Shown here one piece after another: positions 12,079 to 22,200 of a stretch of DNA of 64,000 bases. Where the stretch lies: NCBI GenBank assembly GCA_047967505.1, contig CM106541.1. The stretch is one strand, 5' to 3'. The position numbers were made by a program, and so were the translations under genes. The DNA comes from Dipteris shenzhenensis. Lineage: Eukaryota > Polypodiophyta > Polypodiopsida > Gleicheniales. Positions within the stretch are counted from its first letter, which is position 1; the number at the start of each line of letters is the position of its first letter. Below the pieces are notes generated by a model that had not been told where the DNA came from, searched no databases, and saw only the letters and a list, made by a program, of their open reading frames with translations.

Positions 12079-12255
12079 TGTGGGGGTTAAAGGTCACTGT
12101 GCCTTTACCCCGGTTATGTACAATACTCAAACACATATATAAATGAATGAAAAAGAAGATTAGGGTGGTTATGCACCCACCAAAACTTGTGTGGCTCTCT
12201 GTCTCTCTCTCTCTCTCTCCTTCTTCCGTTCTTGCTTCCGTTGAGAGCACTCTCA
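12079..12255 (+). repeat. 3' LTR of copia-2
   Basis: Copy of 6333-6511, followed by the second copy of the target duplication gtttt at 12256-12260. Confidence 0.96.
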
Positions 12256-13908
12256 GTTTTGAAAGCACCTGGAAGTGAGCCTATTTTGCATAGGTCTACC
12301 AGAGCTAGGTATCCTGTGGATAGGCTGAAATATGATGGATTTATAGCCATTCACTATGCCTATATGGTCAAAGTGATACAAGAACTAGAACCCATTTCTT
12401 TTGAGCAAGCCATGGGAAATGAAAAATGGGAGAAAGCCATGGATGAAGAAATGGACGCCTTGGAAGCAAATGCTACATGGGAATTGGTGCCTTTCCCTAA
12501 AGACAAGAATGCAATTGGCTGTAAGTGGGTTTATAAGATCAAGCACAATGCAGATGGTTCTGTGAATAGATACAAGGCAAGATTAGTTGTCAATGGGTAT
12601 GCATAGACATATGGCATTGATTATGAAAAAACATTCAGTCCGGTTGCAAGGATGGCAAATGTAAGAGCAGTCATTGCTATGGCTACATCAAAGGGATGGT
12701 CTTTACATCAGATGGATGTAAAGAATGCCTTCTTGCATGGTGATTTGCAAGAAGAGGTCTTTATGGAGCAGCCACCAGGTTATGTTCATGCTATTCATCC
12801 TGAGTTTGTTTGCAGGTTAAAGAAAGCCTTGTATGGCTTGAAGCAAGCACCCAGAGCATGGTCTGACAAGATAGGACAGTATCTTGTAACTATTGGCTTT
12901 CAGATTTCCAAGGCAGATTTCTCACTCTATGTGAGAAAAACAGAGAAATGTATTATGCTGCTTGTCATTTATGTTGATGATTTGATCATCACAGGTGATA
13001 GTGATGAAGATATCCTTCATGTGAAAATGCTATTGAAGTAGAAGTTTGAGATGAAGGATTTGGGAGAGCTACGTTATTTCTTGGGCATTGAGGTGATTAG
13101 ATCACCAAGTGGGATGATACAGCTCTTGCAGAGGCAGTATGGATTGGACATGCTGTCCAAATATGGGATGACAGGCTGTAAGCCTATTTTAGTTCCTTTG
13201 GAGCAGAATGTGAAGCTGAGCACAGATGCAGGTGAGCTTCTGGAAGACCCTACTATGTACAGACGCATAGTAGGAAGTTTGATTTATATGACTATTACCA
13301 GGCTAGATTTAAGCTATGCTGTTGGATTGGTAAGTCAGTTTATGCAGGCTCCAAGGAAACCGCATTTGGATGCGGTTAGAGGTATACTCAGGTATGTGAA
13401 GTCCACATTGCAGTCTGGACTATTTTATGAGGCTGGGGTTCAGATACAGTTGCATGGATACACTGATGCTGATTGGGCTGGTAGTATTTCTAATAGACGA
13501 TCTACCAGTGGATATGTGTTCTTGTTTGGGAGTGCTGCAGTCACTTGGAGCAGCAAGAAACAGCCTACAATTGCCTTGTTGAGCACAGAGGCTGAGTACA
13601 GGGGTGCAACAATGGTTGCATGTGAGGTAGCTTGGTTGCATAAGCTACTTTATGATATGCATCAGTCTACAGATGGGCCAGTTGTCATTTATTGTGACAA
13701 CATGAGCAGTATACACTTGGTAAATAACTCAGTCTATCATGCTAGAACAAAGCACATTGAGGTGCATTATCACTATGTGCAGGAGAAGTTTTTACAAGGT
13801 CTCATTGATCTAGTTTATGTCAGCACAGAGGATCAGGTAGCTGACATATTCATGAAGGCATTGGGCGCAGAGAAGCTACGCAAGTTTAGAGACCTGCTTG
13901 GTGTGTAG
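12256..13908 (+). pseudogene. Copia-1 pol, reverse transcriptase and RNase H part
   Basis: Continues copia-1 after copia-2. Reverse transcriptase motifs in order: [49 protein letters not shown] and the catalytic YVDDLIITGD (near 12973). RNase H follows with [20 protein letters not shown] and ARTKHIEVHYHYV, ending LLGV at 13908. Two stops interrupt it, TAG at 12604 and TAG at 13039. Both lie where relatives have Gln (GYAQTYGIDY, LKQKFEMKDL). No frameshift is evident in this half. A close relative of the RNase H part lies at 63467-64000 on the minus strand. Confidence 0.95.
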
Positions 13909-13934
13909 GAATTGGGATTGAGCTCGAGGGGGAC

Positions 13935-14286
13935 TGTTGAGATATCGAGCTCCACTCGCGATATGCCAGGGTGACCGTTGTGCATTTATGTCATCGACTT
14001 ATTAGCTGCAGATGCGGTTGGTACACTGCCCACGAATAATAGCTAGATGATAGCTATCCTTATCTACTCTAGTTCGTGGCTCAGTTAGTATGCCACCTTA
14101 GTTAGTTGAGTTTGGTTTGAGACCCACATATAGGGTTCTTCTATTTCTTTGTACTAAAGTTCTTTTGGCTTTCACAACTAAGAAGAGGAAAACTGTTTTC
14201 AGCCTCCACCTTTGTGTGTATTTCCCCATTGTGTATGTGAGAAAGCCGCAAGTGAGACTCCTTCCATCTCTCCCACTATCTTCACA
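13935..14286 (+). repeat. 3' LTR of copia-1
   Basis: Copy of 55-406, preceded by a purine-rich tract (gagctcgagggggac). The second target-duplication copy tccct follows at 14287. Confidence 0.97.
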
Positions 14287-15975
14287 TCCCTTGAGTTACT
14301 AAACTTGCAGACCATCTATGGATGGAGCAATGCAAGTTTGAATGCATTACTCAAGTAAGCTTTAAAGTCTATTTTGCAGACATGGTGAATTATGCTAGTG
14401 GGTCAATTACTCGAATGCTTTTTCTCATTTATGGTCTTCACATGTAGGCTATTGTGTAAAATGCTTCTAAGGGAGAATAAATTACCGAACTCAAGAGATA
14501 TGGCAAGGCAACATGTGACCTCTCTTGGAGGATTAGAGCCTTCACAAAGAACAAGAAAAGAAGTATAGAGCAATTATATGGCTTGAAATTTCATGATTGG
14601 CACAAGATGCTCCAAGTAAGTATTTTATGTGCATAATATCTTTGTCCTTCCAATTTTATGAGTGAATTAGAAGCAACTAATCAACCATTCCTCATGTGTT
14701 CATTTCATACTACCTACTAGCATTTCTCGTAGTGCATTGAAGGACGTGAAGGATTGTATTTACAAGATGGACGAGCTTATGAGGTACTTTATAGGATACA
14801 AAATGTGAAGCGTATCAATGCTCCATGCAAGGTTTTCATGTTGCTAATATGGTGTACTTTTTCCTTTCTAGGTAGGTGAGCTCAAAGGAAATAGATCCCA
14901 CCATGCTTGAGAATGCTCGAGTTATGTCAGTGGAGATAGTTTGTTTAGTGGAGGAGACCTTTCCACGTTCTATTCTCACAAGCCAACTACATCTCATAGG
15001 GCATTTGGTGGATGAGATTGCTATATGCGGCACTGTACATGCACGATGGTTGTTCTTCCTCAAGTGCTTCATGAAGACCTTGAAGGGTTTCGTGAGACAA
15101 AATGCAAGGCCCAAAGGTAGCATGGCTGAAGGTTGGTTGGTATAAGAGTCACTTGTATATATTTTTGAGTTTCTTGTTGATGTGGATAGCTCTCTCCCAC
15201 GACTATGGAGAGATGATGAAGACCTAAGGATGACCTCTATTGTGCCTCAAGGGAAAGGACGGAGCAAAGTAATAGACACGGAGTTGCTTAATAATATCAA
15301 CCTTTATTACATGCTTAATAGTGATGTGATGAAAAGATGGGTAACAAGATACGAGAATGCAAAGGCAAGAAGAGAAGGAGAAAGGGCCCTCTTTCGTACA
15401 CACCACGGATCTTATGTGCCATACCCTCAGCATCTAAGAGCACTTCCAAAGGATATTTATGTGGATTGGCTACTTGACGAAATGGAGAGAGCAGAGAGAG
15501 ACGAGGGGATGCATATCACAATGGAAGAATGGGAGTATGTTAGGGGATACATGAGCAAGGTCGGTATATAGAATGTTATGCATAAGTTAGGAGCTTTCAA
15601 CAATTTAGATTGCTTATTTAATTGATTTTGTCTTGGTGTAGTGTAATATGTTCAATGCTATATGGTGTGAGAGCAACCATTTTCGGACATAACAGATTGA
15701 TGATAAGAGAAACACACAAGATTGCGGGCATCATTGCTAGCTTTGAGGGAGCTAATGGAGCCATGGATGATTATTGTGGCATAATCCAAGATATTATTAA
15801 GCTTGACTTTCGATGCTTCTTTGTGTATGTTTTGGATGTCAAGTGGTTTAAGGACGTGGTCGAAAGAGGCCCTAATGCAACAATCAAATGCCATGCAAAT
15901 GGCTTTGTAACTGTTGACTCCACAAAGTTTTGGCAAAGTAAGGACACACTAGTACTATCGCAACAATGTGAATAG
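14287..15975 (+). pseudogene. TNP2 transposase (CACTA) 3' half, split by copia-1
   Basis: Transposase gene of a second CACTA family, into which copia-1 inserted. Bases 1-54 are its continuation on the other side. Recognisable blocks: LQTIYGWSNASL (about 14310), QLYGLKFHDWHKMLQ followed by a gtaagt donor (about 14570-14625), a DUF4218-type block (FMKTLKGFVRQNARPKGSM near 15068), LRALPKDIYVDWL, and a DUF4216-type block ending SQQCE at about 15975. Decay is shown by a TAA at about 15142 (the copy at 57.6 kb has CAA there) and by fragmentation. It lacks the MITE present in the paralogue at 57771-58017. The 5' catalytic part lies outside the window. Confidence 0.85.
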
Positions 15976-16009
15976 GTATTGAAAAAGCTAAATATTGTGT
16001 GCACTTCTG

Positions 16010-17340
16010 TTACATGCACATGATGGTGTCAACAAGCACATTGGTGATAGTTTGCATCCATCGAATGGTTGGACTATGTCACAATAAGGTAAAGAAACTC
16101 TCCAGGCAACATAAGGTTAATTGCAATGAGATTCTTGTCTTGTATCTATAACCGCTAGCAACAAACAGTATTGACCCGAGTACTGCAGGAGAAAGCTGCA
16201 AAGTTGGAAAGTTTAAGCCACCCAGTGGCCCAACTAGGACCAACAGGAGACTCCAATTCCCGTGCAGCTAACGAGTAACAACTAACAACATATGTGACTG
16301 AACGTGATGGCGTATAATCATCTGTATGTCAGCAGATACTGCCCCTTCCCACATGGGTGGGAATTCAAGTGTGCCCTTTCCCACATGGGTGGGAATTAAT
16401 CAAGAAAGCTGCAGTACCAGCTATTATTCGGGGAATGCAGCATGGCGCACGGACAATAATGTAGCTTGCAGACACCTTGCTTACACCGCACAAGGTGAAG
16501 ACTGCAGCAAAGTTGCCGACTTTGCCAGCTTTACCCTTCTCGAATCGATGGGATACTGCACTGTATCTGAGCGTGAAATCTTGTCTGCATCTAGGTCGAA
16601 AGGAATCTGTGACTAAGCCTCAAGGGTCCAGCGACCTAAAGTGAAACATCCGTTCCAAAATGTACGCTCAGGTCACCCGGCAGCGATACGTAGCAACAAA
16701 CCGCCAACGCGCATGAGGACCCACGATTCTTACAAGGACTGCACAGTACAACTTAATATACTACAATTGTAAGAAGACCTTTACACGATTGCAACATTTT
16801 GTAATACAATTACAAAAAAGATCAAAGATGATGATGATGGAGTCAGAGTATAAACGCTTTCACGAGCGCTCTCTCTCTTTCTCATCTCTAATCCCTCATT
16901 TCAATTCAGTTGATAATCCAAAAACACTGAATTACCTGCAGGCATCTCTTGCAGATTCAGTGACAAGGAGTTGTGGGAAGAAGAATCTAACCCGCACTAC
17001 GTCGACATTCTCCCTTTACTTGTGCAGATCAATGGATTACCCTCACTGGACTGGCTGTATTCCTCATGTTGACGGCTAGTTTACTCTCATAGGAGCGAGA
17101 TGCGCCATTGCCTTGCCCTACCTTTGCGGGCATAGCAGTCGTAATCGTACACTGGCGCAAAAAGATATATTGCATGTTCCCGTGATCTCGCGCATAGTAG
17201 TAGATTGTGATTTGACTCATCTCACAACTGTTTGTTTCAGAGGAAAATACCTCAGGCTATTAGTTTCTGATGAGAAAGATGTCTCCTGGATGGCAGGAGG
17301 GGCGTAAACTCTGTTATCCCTTACCACCATTTTCTTACCG
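16010..17340. other. Non-coding stretch upstream of the secreted-protein gene
   Basis: No coding sequence that I can support and no transposon ends. It leads into the promoter of the gene at 17510 and is less AT-rich than the flanks. It contains the duplicated palindrome annotated at 16345-16397. Confidence 0.5.
16345..16397. repeat. Duplicated near-palindrome
   Basis: Two copies of a 21-base unit (cttcccacatgggtgggaatt), each with 7-bp inverted arms ttcccac and gtgggaa around atgg. They lie about 31 bp apart, roughly 1.1 kb upstream of the ATG at 17510. A paired factor-binding site is possible but not shown. Confidence 0.6.
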
Positions 17341-17355
17341 CATTTGTAAGACTGT

Positions 17356-17364
17356 CTATAAAAT
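17356..17364 (+). promoter_or_regulatory. TATA box of the secreted-protein gene
   Basis: The bases ctataaaat lie about 150 bp upstream of the ATG at 17510. Transcription would start near 17390, giving a leader of about 120 bases that includes the tandem repeat at 17417-17495. Confidence 0.6.
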
Positions 17365-17416
17365 CGAGAGCTCGCCGTCTGAGACATCGCAAGACTCAGC
17401 ATCATTTCTTTGTTTC

Positions 17417-17495
17417 CCCAGCAGCTTCCTCCTTCCAGTTTCTACTTGCCCAGCAGCTTCCCCAGCAGCTTCCTCCTTCCAGTTTCTGCTTGCCC
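17417..17495 (+). repeat. Imperfect tandem repeat in the 5' leader
   Basis: A unit of about 36-44 bp built on cccagcagcttcctcc and cagtttctrcttgccc occurs twice, immediately before the start codon. The leader is pyrimidine-rich as a result. Confidence 0.75.
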
Positions 17496-17509
17496 CTTTG
17501 TTTGTAAGA

Positions 17510-17875
17510 ATGGAGGCAATTAGCAAGAAACTTCTCTGTGCTTCTCTCGTGATGCTTCTCGTCGTGGGCTCTCAAGGTTACGCTACCATCAAGAACAATT
17601 CCGAGGAGGACATCGTTTTGACACCCGTAGTAGATTCCGACGTCAAAATCTACGTCAAAGTCGGTGCTGTCGTAAAGATTGCTCCCATCTACTTGGATGT
17701 TTACGTGAAGAACCTAGTTTCTGGTCATATTGTTGGTCCAATCAAACTAGTTGATGGTACTATATTAGTGTGTGTCGATGGTATCGTGAAGGGAACCGTG
17801 GATCTTTATCTCGGCGGTCTGGTTGAAGGCGTGATCGACATTCTTGCTGGCGCCATTGTTTTTATTGGGATTTAG
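17510..17875 (+). CDS. Small secreted protein of unknown function, 121 residues
   Basis: I do not recognise the family. The start ATG at 17510 is chosen because it opens with a clear signal peptide (MEAISKKLLC, then ASLVMLLVVGSQGYA), with cleavage likely near residue 25. An upstream in-frame ATG at 17270 would bury this and is less likely. The mature protein (about 96 residues) is rich in Val, Ile, Gly and Asp. It alternates short hydrophobic stretches (VKIYVKVGAVVKIA, VDGTILVCVDGIVKG, VDLYLGGLVEGVIDIL) in a way that suggests stacked beta strands. It has one Cys in the mature part. There are no introns and no stops. It is the only intact gene here that does not look like part of a transposon, and it has its own TATA box and leader. 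Confidence 0.7.
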   Translation: MEAISKKLLCASLVMLLVVGSQGYATIKNNSEEDIVLTPVVDSDVKIYVKVGAVVKIAPIYLDVYVKNLVSGHIVGPIKLVDGTILVCVDGIVKGTVDLYLGGLVEGVIDILAGAIVFIGI

Positions 17876-19500
17876 GCCCCTCCCCTCAGCACAAGATTGA
17901 CAAAGGGAGCTTGCATTCCTGCATTGATATCAACGTCCGATGGGTGTTGTATTGTATCCAAACTGAGATCTAGTAGCTATTGGGTTTCTTTTGCGTGTCT
18001 TGTCTGACTCGAGTATGTCTTGTATGGCTCGAGTAAGTACCATTGTTGTGCATAAGTCACCTTATTGTTTGCCAAAATGGATGCCTAGCGTGTTAGTGCA
18101 ACATTCAAGGTTATTACACTTTACTCTTCCTTAAAAACATGGAGCTTAAGTTTTCAAATCTTTTATTTGACTTGGAGGATTCTTTTGCAATTTTTCATGT
18201 TCTCATGTATTGTAATTCAACTCTATTATTAAACAACATGCTTTTAAGCAACCCTATTAAAAGTGGAACGTAGGCTCTAAGACAATTGACATTGTATCTT
18301 GAGTAAAAAGCAATTTTATTGTGAAGATGTCTACAATGGGCCGTACTTCTGGGTAGAATTTGTTAAAAACCCAAAGGACACAACCACTTGACAATATTTA
18401 GAATAGTTTATGAGGTTTTAATGGTTTATGGGGTGTAAAATGTAACACATGATAGCACACACACATTTGAGGGAAAACTCCAATGTTTTTTTCTAGATTT
18501 GTCTAAAACTAGAAGGCTTTTAAAAATGGCACTCTACAACTCTGGAGCTACTACACGGTGGTCTAAAAAGTTCATTATTTTGAGGTGATATTCTTAAGCT
18601 CTCCTAACTCAAAAGTGAATCTAATAAGAAACATTTGGGAATGCATTCTTCATGCCTACAACACACACATAGAAGTACATAATCAATTTCATTGTCTACC
18701 TCACAGACGAGCAACTCGGACACACTTTGAGATGCTCCAAACCTTGAAATCAAGATTGATTCTATAGAGAGAAGGAGAAAACTGAAATACAATAGAAGGA
18801 GACTTTCTATTGAATCAAAATCGTTTACAATCAATCCTGGAGTCACAATACTCCATGTACGGAGCTCGAATCGCTCGACCACCCTCGAGCTATTCTCACT
18901 CTCACTCTCACTCTCACTCCCATCAGATTTCTCACTCTCACTCACACCAAAGTGTTTCAATGAATCTCACTCTCACTCAAGATGATACAATCATAGATGA
19001 AAGAAGAATCTCACTCTCACTCGCACTCTCACTCTCAATCTTGAAGCTTCTAAAATATGTTGCCTTGCTCTCTCTACGTATTCTGAGTTTTCGACTTAAT
19101 AGATCTCAACAAAAAAAAGAACAACTCCATCCGAGTTCGAAATCAAAAGTTATGATCGAAATAGTGACTATTTTTTTAATCCAAGAAAGGTGCGACCTGC
19201 TTTTCCCCACTTTTGGCTAGCTTTTTCACTTTATCCTACTTTTCTTGCCCTTCACGACCAATTTGACCATTCTAGCAATAACTTTAGTTCTTTTTAAATC
19301 AATCACTCCTTTCCAAGTTCTCCTTTAGAATCTGCAAAGTTGGACCTTCCTTTAAACCTGCAAACTATGGATACAACTCCCATGCATATATATATATTTT
19401 CTTAGATTTGTTAAATCTCAAATTACTTATTAGTATTTTCAAAACACAAAATTGACATGAAAATAAATTTCACAAATAACTACTACTACTAAAACTAAAA
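17876..19500. other. AT-rich stretch, probably including gypsy LTR sequence
   Basis: No supportable gene. It holds a (ctcact)n simple repeat at 18890-19030. The right part is probably the 3' LTR of the minus-strand gypsy element. The far LTR boundary cannot be fixed without a second LTR. Confidence 0.5.
18890..19030. repeat. (ctcact)n simple-sequence tract
   Basis: Interrupted six-base repeats of ctcact. They give an artificial Ser/His-rich open frame that is not a gene. Confidence 0.85.
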
Positions 19501-19772
19501 AGAAATTTATACATAAAATATGGAGCGTCACACAAAAATGTGGAGCGTCACAATTGCCCCCTCTTTGAGAAACTCAGTCCTCAGAGTTTAAAATAAGGAA
19601 ACTCAATAATAAGTGAATCTAAATCTACCCAAGTAGCATCCTCTATAGGATATACATCCCATTTTACCAAAACTTCTACTATTGTTTTATTTCTAAGTTG
19701 CTTGGTTTGTCTATCCAAAATAAGCTGGGGTTCAACCTTCAACGTTCCATCTTCTTGAATTCTAGATGTGTC

Positions 19773-20700
19773 CTACAAAACATGAGAAGGATTAGCAACA
19801 TAACTTTTCAATAAGCTCACATGAAAAACAGGATGTACTTTGATATTCTGAGGCAATTCAAGTTGGTAAGCCAATGTTCCCGCTCGCTTTAATATTTTGA
19901 AAGGTCCTGCGAAACGAGGTGAGAGCCTTCTATCTCTGCCAAAAATTAAATTACTTTTCTTAGGAATGATTTTCAAAAATACCATGTCACCCAACTTGAA
20001 TTCTCGAAACTATGGTTCTTGTCAATATAATAACGTTTTTGTCTATCCTGTGCTCTTTTAATACAATGTCGGATGTGTTTGAATTCCTCATCCATCCTCT
20101 CAAGAATTTGTTTGAAATCTCAACTTTGTTCTCAGAATCAGAGAAATTAACTAGCGAATGATAATTTTGGCCATATATAGCTTCAAAGGGAGTCATTTAA
20201 ATTGAGCTACGCCACGAGCTATTATAAGCAAACTCAGCCAAAGATAAGAATTCAATCCAATTAGTTTGCTTCTCATTAACATAAATTCTAAGAATGTCTT
20301 CCAGAAAACAATTTACTATTTCAGTTTCCCCATCTGTTTGCGGACGAAATGCTGTGCTCATTTTAAGTTCAGTTCCTATGGCTTTAAATGTAGCACACCA
20401 AAATTAGATGTGAACTTTGAATCCCTATCAGAAACAATACTCTTAGGCATATCGTGCAAGCGAAAGATTTCTCTTACAAATAATTTTGCTACCTCAAGAG
20501 CACCATCAATCTTTTTCATTCGAAAGAAATGGGCCATTTTAGTCAAATGATCAACAACAACAAGAATAGTATCATACCCCCCTCTAGTAGTAGGCAATTT
20601 AGTGATGAAATAGATTTCCACTTTCGAAGAGGAACGTCTAGGGGTTCCATTAGACCTAGCATTCTATGTTGTTCAATTTTGACTCGTTGACAATGTAAAC
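19773..20700 (-). pseudogene. Gypsy integrase remnant
   Basis: The integrase core is seen in LVVVDHLTKMAHFF and IVSDRDSKFTS (about 20560-20400). The C-terminal segment [16 protein letters not shown] to [14 protein letters not shown] (19994-19773) is typical of plant gypsy integrases. The frame shifts around 20400 and 20000, and the middle of the protein is degenerate. Integrase would insert the DNA copy into the host genome. This copy cannot make it. Confidence 0.88.
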
Positions 20701-20735
20701 ATTCCCTAACATAGCAACAAACATCATTCTTCAAA

Positions 20736-21390
20736 TTAGGCAAAAAAAAAAGACTTTCTAACCTTGCTATATGTTTTGTTATATCCTGCATGTCCAGAGA
20801 ATGGTGCATCATGACATTCATGCAAAATTTTAGCTTTAAAAGAAGATTGTTTAGGCACACAAAGTATGTCATTACAATACAAATTCCCATTTACTAAGTG
20901 AAATCTTCCATTGACTCTCTTAGAATGATTCTTGGCAAGCTTGTCAAGGATAGAAACATAAAAAGGATCCTGTTCAATTTCAGCCTTAATGTTTTCCATT
21001 AAGTTAGAGTGAACAATGGTTAGGGCATTCACAAGAGGACGTCTACTCAAAGGATCAGCCACCTTATTCTCTTTGACCTCAATGTATTTAATCTCAAAAT
21101 TATATTCGAAAAGAAGATCCATCCATGACCTTTGCCTAGTATTCAACAAAGGTTGAGTAAGAATATATTTTAAACTTTGATGATCCATTCGAATTTCAAA
21201 CTTCACACCAAGTAGAAAATGTCTTCAATGTTTCAATGCATGAACAATAGCAAGCAATTCACCATCATGAGTGGGGTATGTCTCTTCATGTTTTCTAAGT
21301 TTTCTAGACTCGTATTCCACTACTCTACCATCTTGAGAAAGAACACATCCAATTTGTGTCCCACTCGCATCACAAGTCACAATAAATGGT
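20736..21390 (-). pseudogene. Gypsy RNase H and integrase zinc-binding segment
   Basis: Contains the RNase H start ([17 protein letters not shown]), then EIRMDHQSLKYILTQP and KVADPLSRR. These are followed by the integrase N-terminal zinc-binding region (LHECHDAPFSGHAGYNKT, then CYVRECLHCQRVK). One stop lies near 21207 and a frame change near 20750. The deletion junction with protease lies at its upstream edge (about 21390). Confidence 0.87.
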
Positions 21391-22200
21391 TTTTTTTAGA
21401 TAGCCAGTCCATTCCAATTATGGTGTCACACTTCCCCATGTCTATGACATAAAAATTCCCCTTACACTTTCTATGTGCTAAGGTAAACTGTAAACTTTCA
21501 ATAAGACCTTGGGTATAGTGTATTTTCCCATTAGCTAATTGGACAGGTTTTCTTATCTTATTCCCAACTTCTAAGTGTTGTCTCCGTATGAGTTTAACAA
21601 TTTGTGCTACCCGAATCAATTAGGAAATTTATTTCATGAGCCGCAATCCTCCCTTTTACTCTAATGATAGTGGCATGTGCATGAGATGCAGAAAAAACCA
21701 TGCATTTCATTATTGTAGGTTCAGATGACTTACCTTCTTCCTCAGATTTGTCGATGGTTGGATTCATTTTGCCCATCTTAGCCTCCATCCTGGATCCTTT
21801 GACAAAATTGAATTTGGCTTTATTTGGACATTCAAATGTCCGATGTCCTTGTTCTCCACACCTGAAACACAATCCCAGCCTTTGTGCTCGTTTAATAAAA
21901 GCAAGATCATTTTTCCAAGGAGATGCTTGTTGATCTTTCTGGTTCCCAGCAACTTTATTAGCTTGATCTTTTCTTTGGATGCCCTCTTGACTATAAGAAA
22001 TAAATATTCTTTGATTTCTAAGATTTCTACCATCCTCTTGTTCCCTCCATCCTTGAAATTTATTGGCACTAGAAAACTCTGATCTTTGTTGGGAAAGGTT
22101 TGAACTCTGAACTCTTGGAAAAGGATGACCTGTTGGAATCATCTTTGTCTTTGCAGTTGTACCACACTCTCCACCCATAGATGTGGCCCTCTTTCATTGA
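21391..22200 (-). pseudogene. Gypsy gag and protease remnant
   Basis: Carries a CCHC zinc knuckle (CFRCGEQGHRTFEC at about 21860-21820), then a retroviral-type aspartic protease with FLIDSGSTN. A frame shift near 21600 separates the protease halves (second half YVIDMGKCDTIIGMDWL, ending near 21395). The N-terminal capsid part is missing to the right. Confidence 0.87.

Larger units (their letters stand above)
6333..12255 (+). mobile_element. Copia-2: younger Ty1/copia element nested in copia-1
   Basis: LTRs at 6333-6511 and 12079-12255 are very short (179 and 177 bp). They differ by two substitutions and one CT unit, so the insertion is recent. The target duplication is gtttt (6328-6332 and 12256-12260). 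The primer-binding site tggtatcagagc lies two bases after the 5' LTR (6514-6525). A purine-rich tract precedes the 3' LTR. The element has an unusually long leader (6512-7976) before gag. Coding is nearly intact but carries one frameshift and one stop. A truncated relative lies on the minus strand at 49231-51283. Confidence 0.97.
55..14286 (+). mobile_element. Copia-1: Ty1/copia LTR retrotransposon with two nested insertions
   Basis: A complete but dead Ty1/copia element. Its two 352-bp LTRs (55-406 and 13935-14286) start TG, end CA and differ at 9 positions by my count (about 2.6%). A 5-bp target duplication, tccct, sits at 50-54 and 14287-14291. Gene order is gag, protease, integrase, reverse transcriptase, RNase H, which is the copia order. 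The coding region is interrupted by a CACTA transposon at 1826-4619 and by copia-2 at 6333-12255. Without them the element would be about 5.5 kb, a normal copia size. The element landed inside a CACTA TNP2 gene whose 3' part resumes at 14287. It cannot be autonomous, because gag and pol carry many TAG stops and at least two frameshifts. Confidence 0.97.
19501..22200 (-). mobile_element. Ty3/gypsy LTR retrotransposon, truncated and lacking reverse transcriptase
   Basis: Read leftward, the gene order is gag, protease, RNase H, integrase, then polypurine tract (19553-19570) and a 3' LTR beginning TGTGACGCTCCACA at 19552. RNase H before integrase marks Ty3/gypsy. The 5' LTR and most of gag are missing beyond 22200. 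The whole reverse transcriptase is missing. Protease residues [12 protein letters not shown] run straight into the RNase H start [15 protein letters not shown] at about 21390, so about 1.5 kb was deleted. The reading frame is broken in many places. Confidence 0.88.

Noticed and set aside
16326-16616. 96-codon plus-strand frame upstream of the secreted-protein gene
   Set aside because: No recognisable features. It spans the duplicated palindrome and has no supporting splice or promoter signals.
17270-17509. Upstream start for the secreted-protein gene
   Set aside because: It would place the clear signal peptide internally, overlaps the TATA box and covers the tandem leader.
18604-18960. Ser/Glu-rich minus-strand frame
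   Set aside because: Arises from the (ctcact)n repeat.
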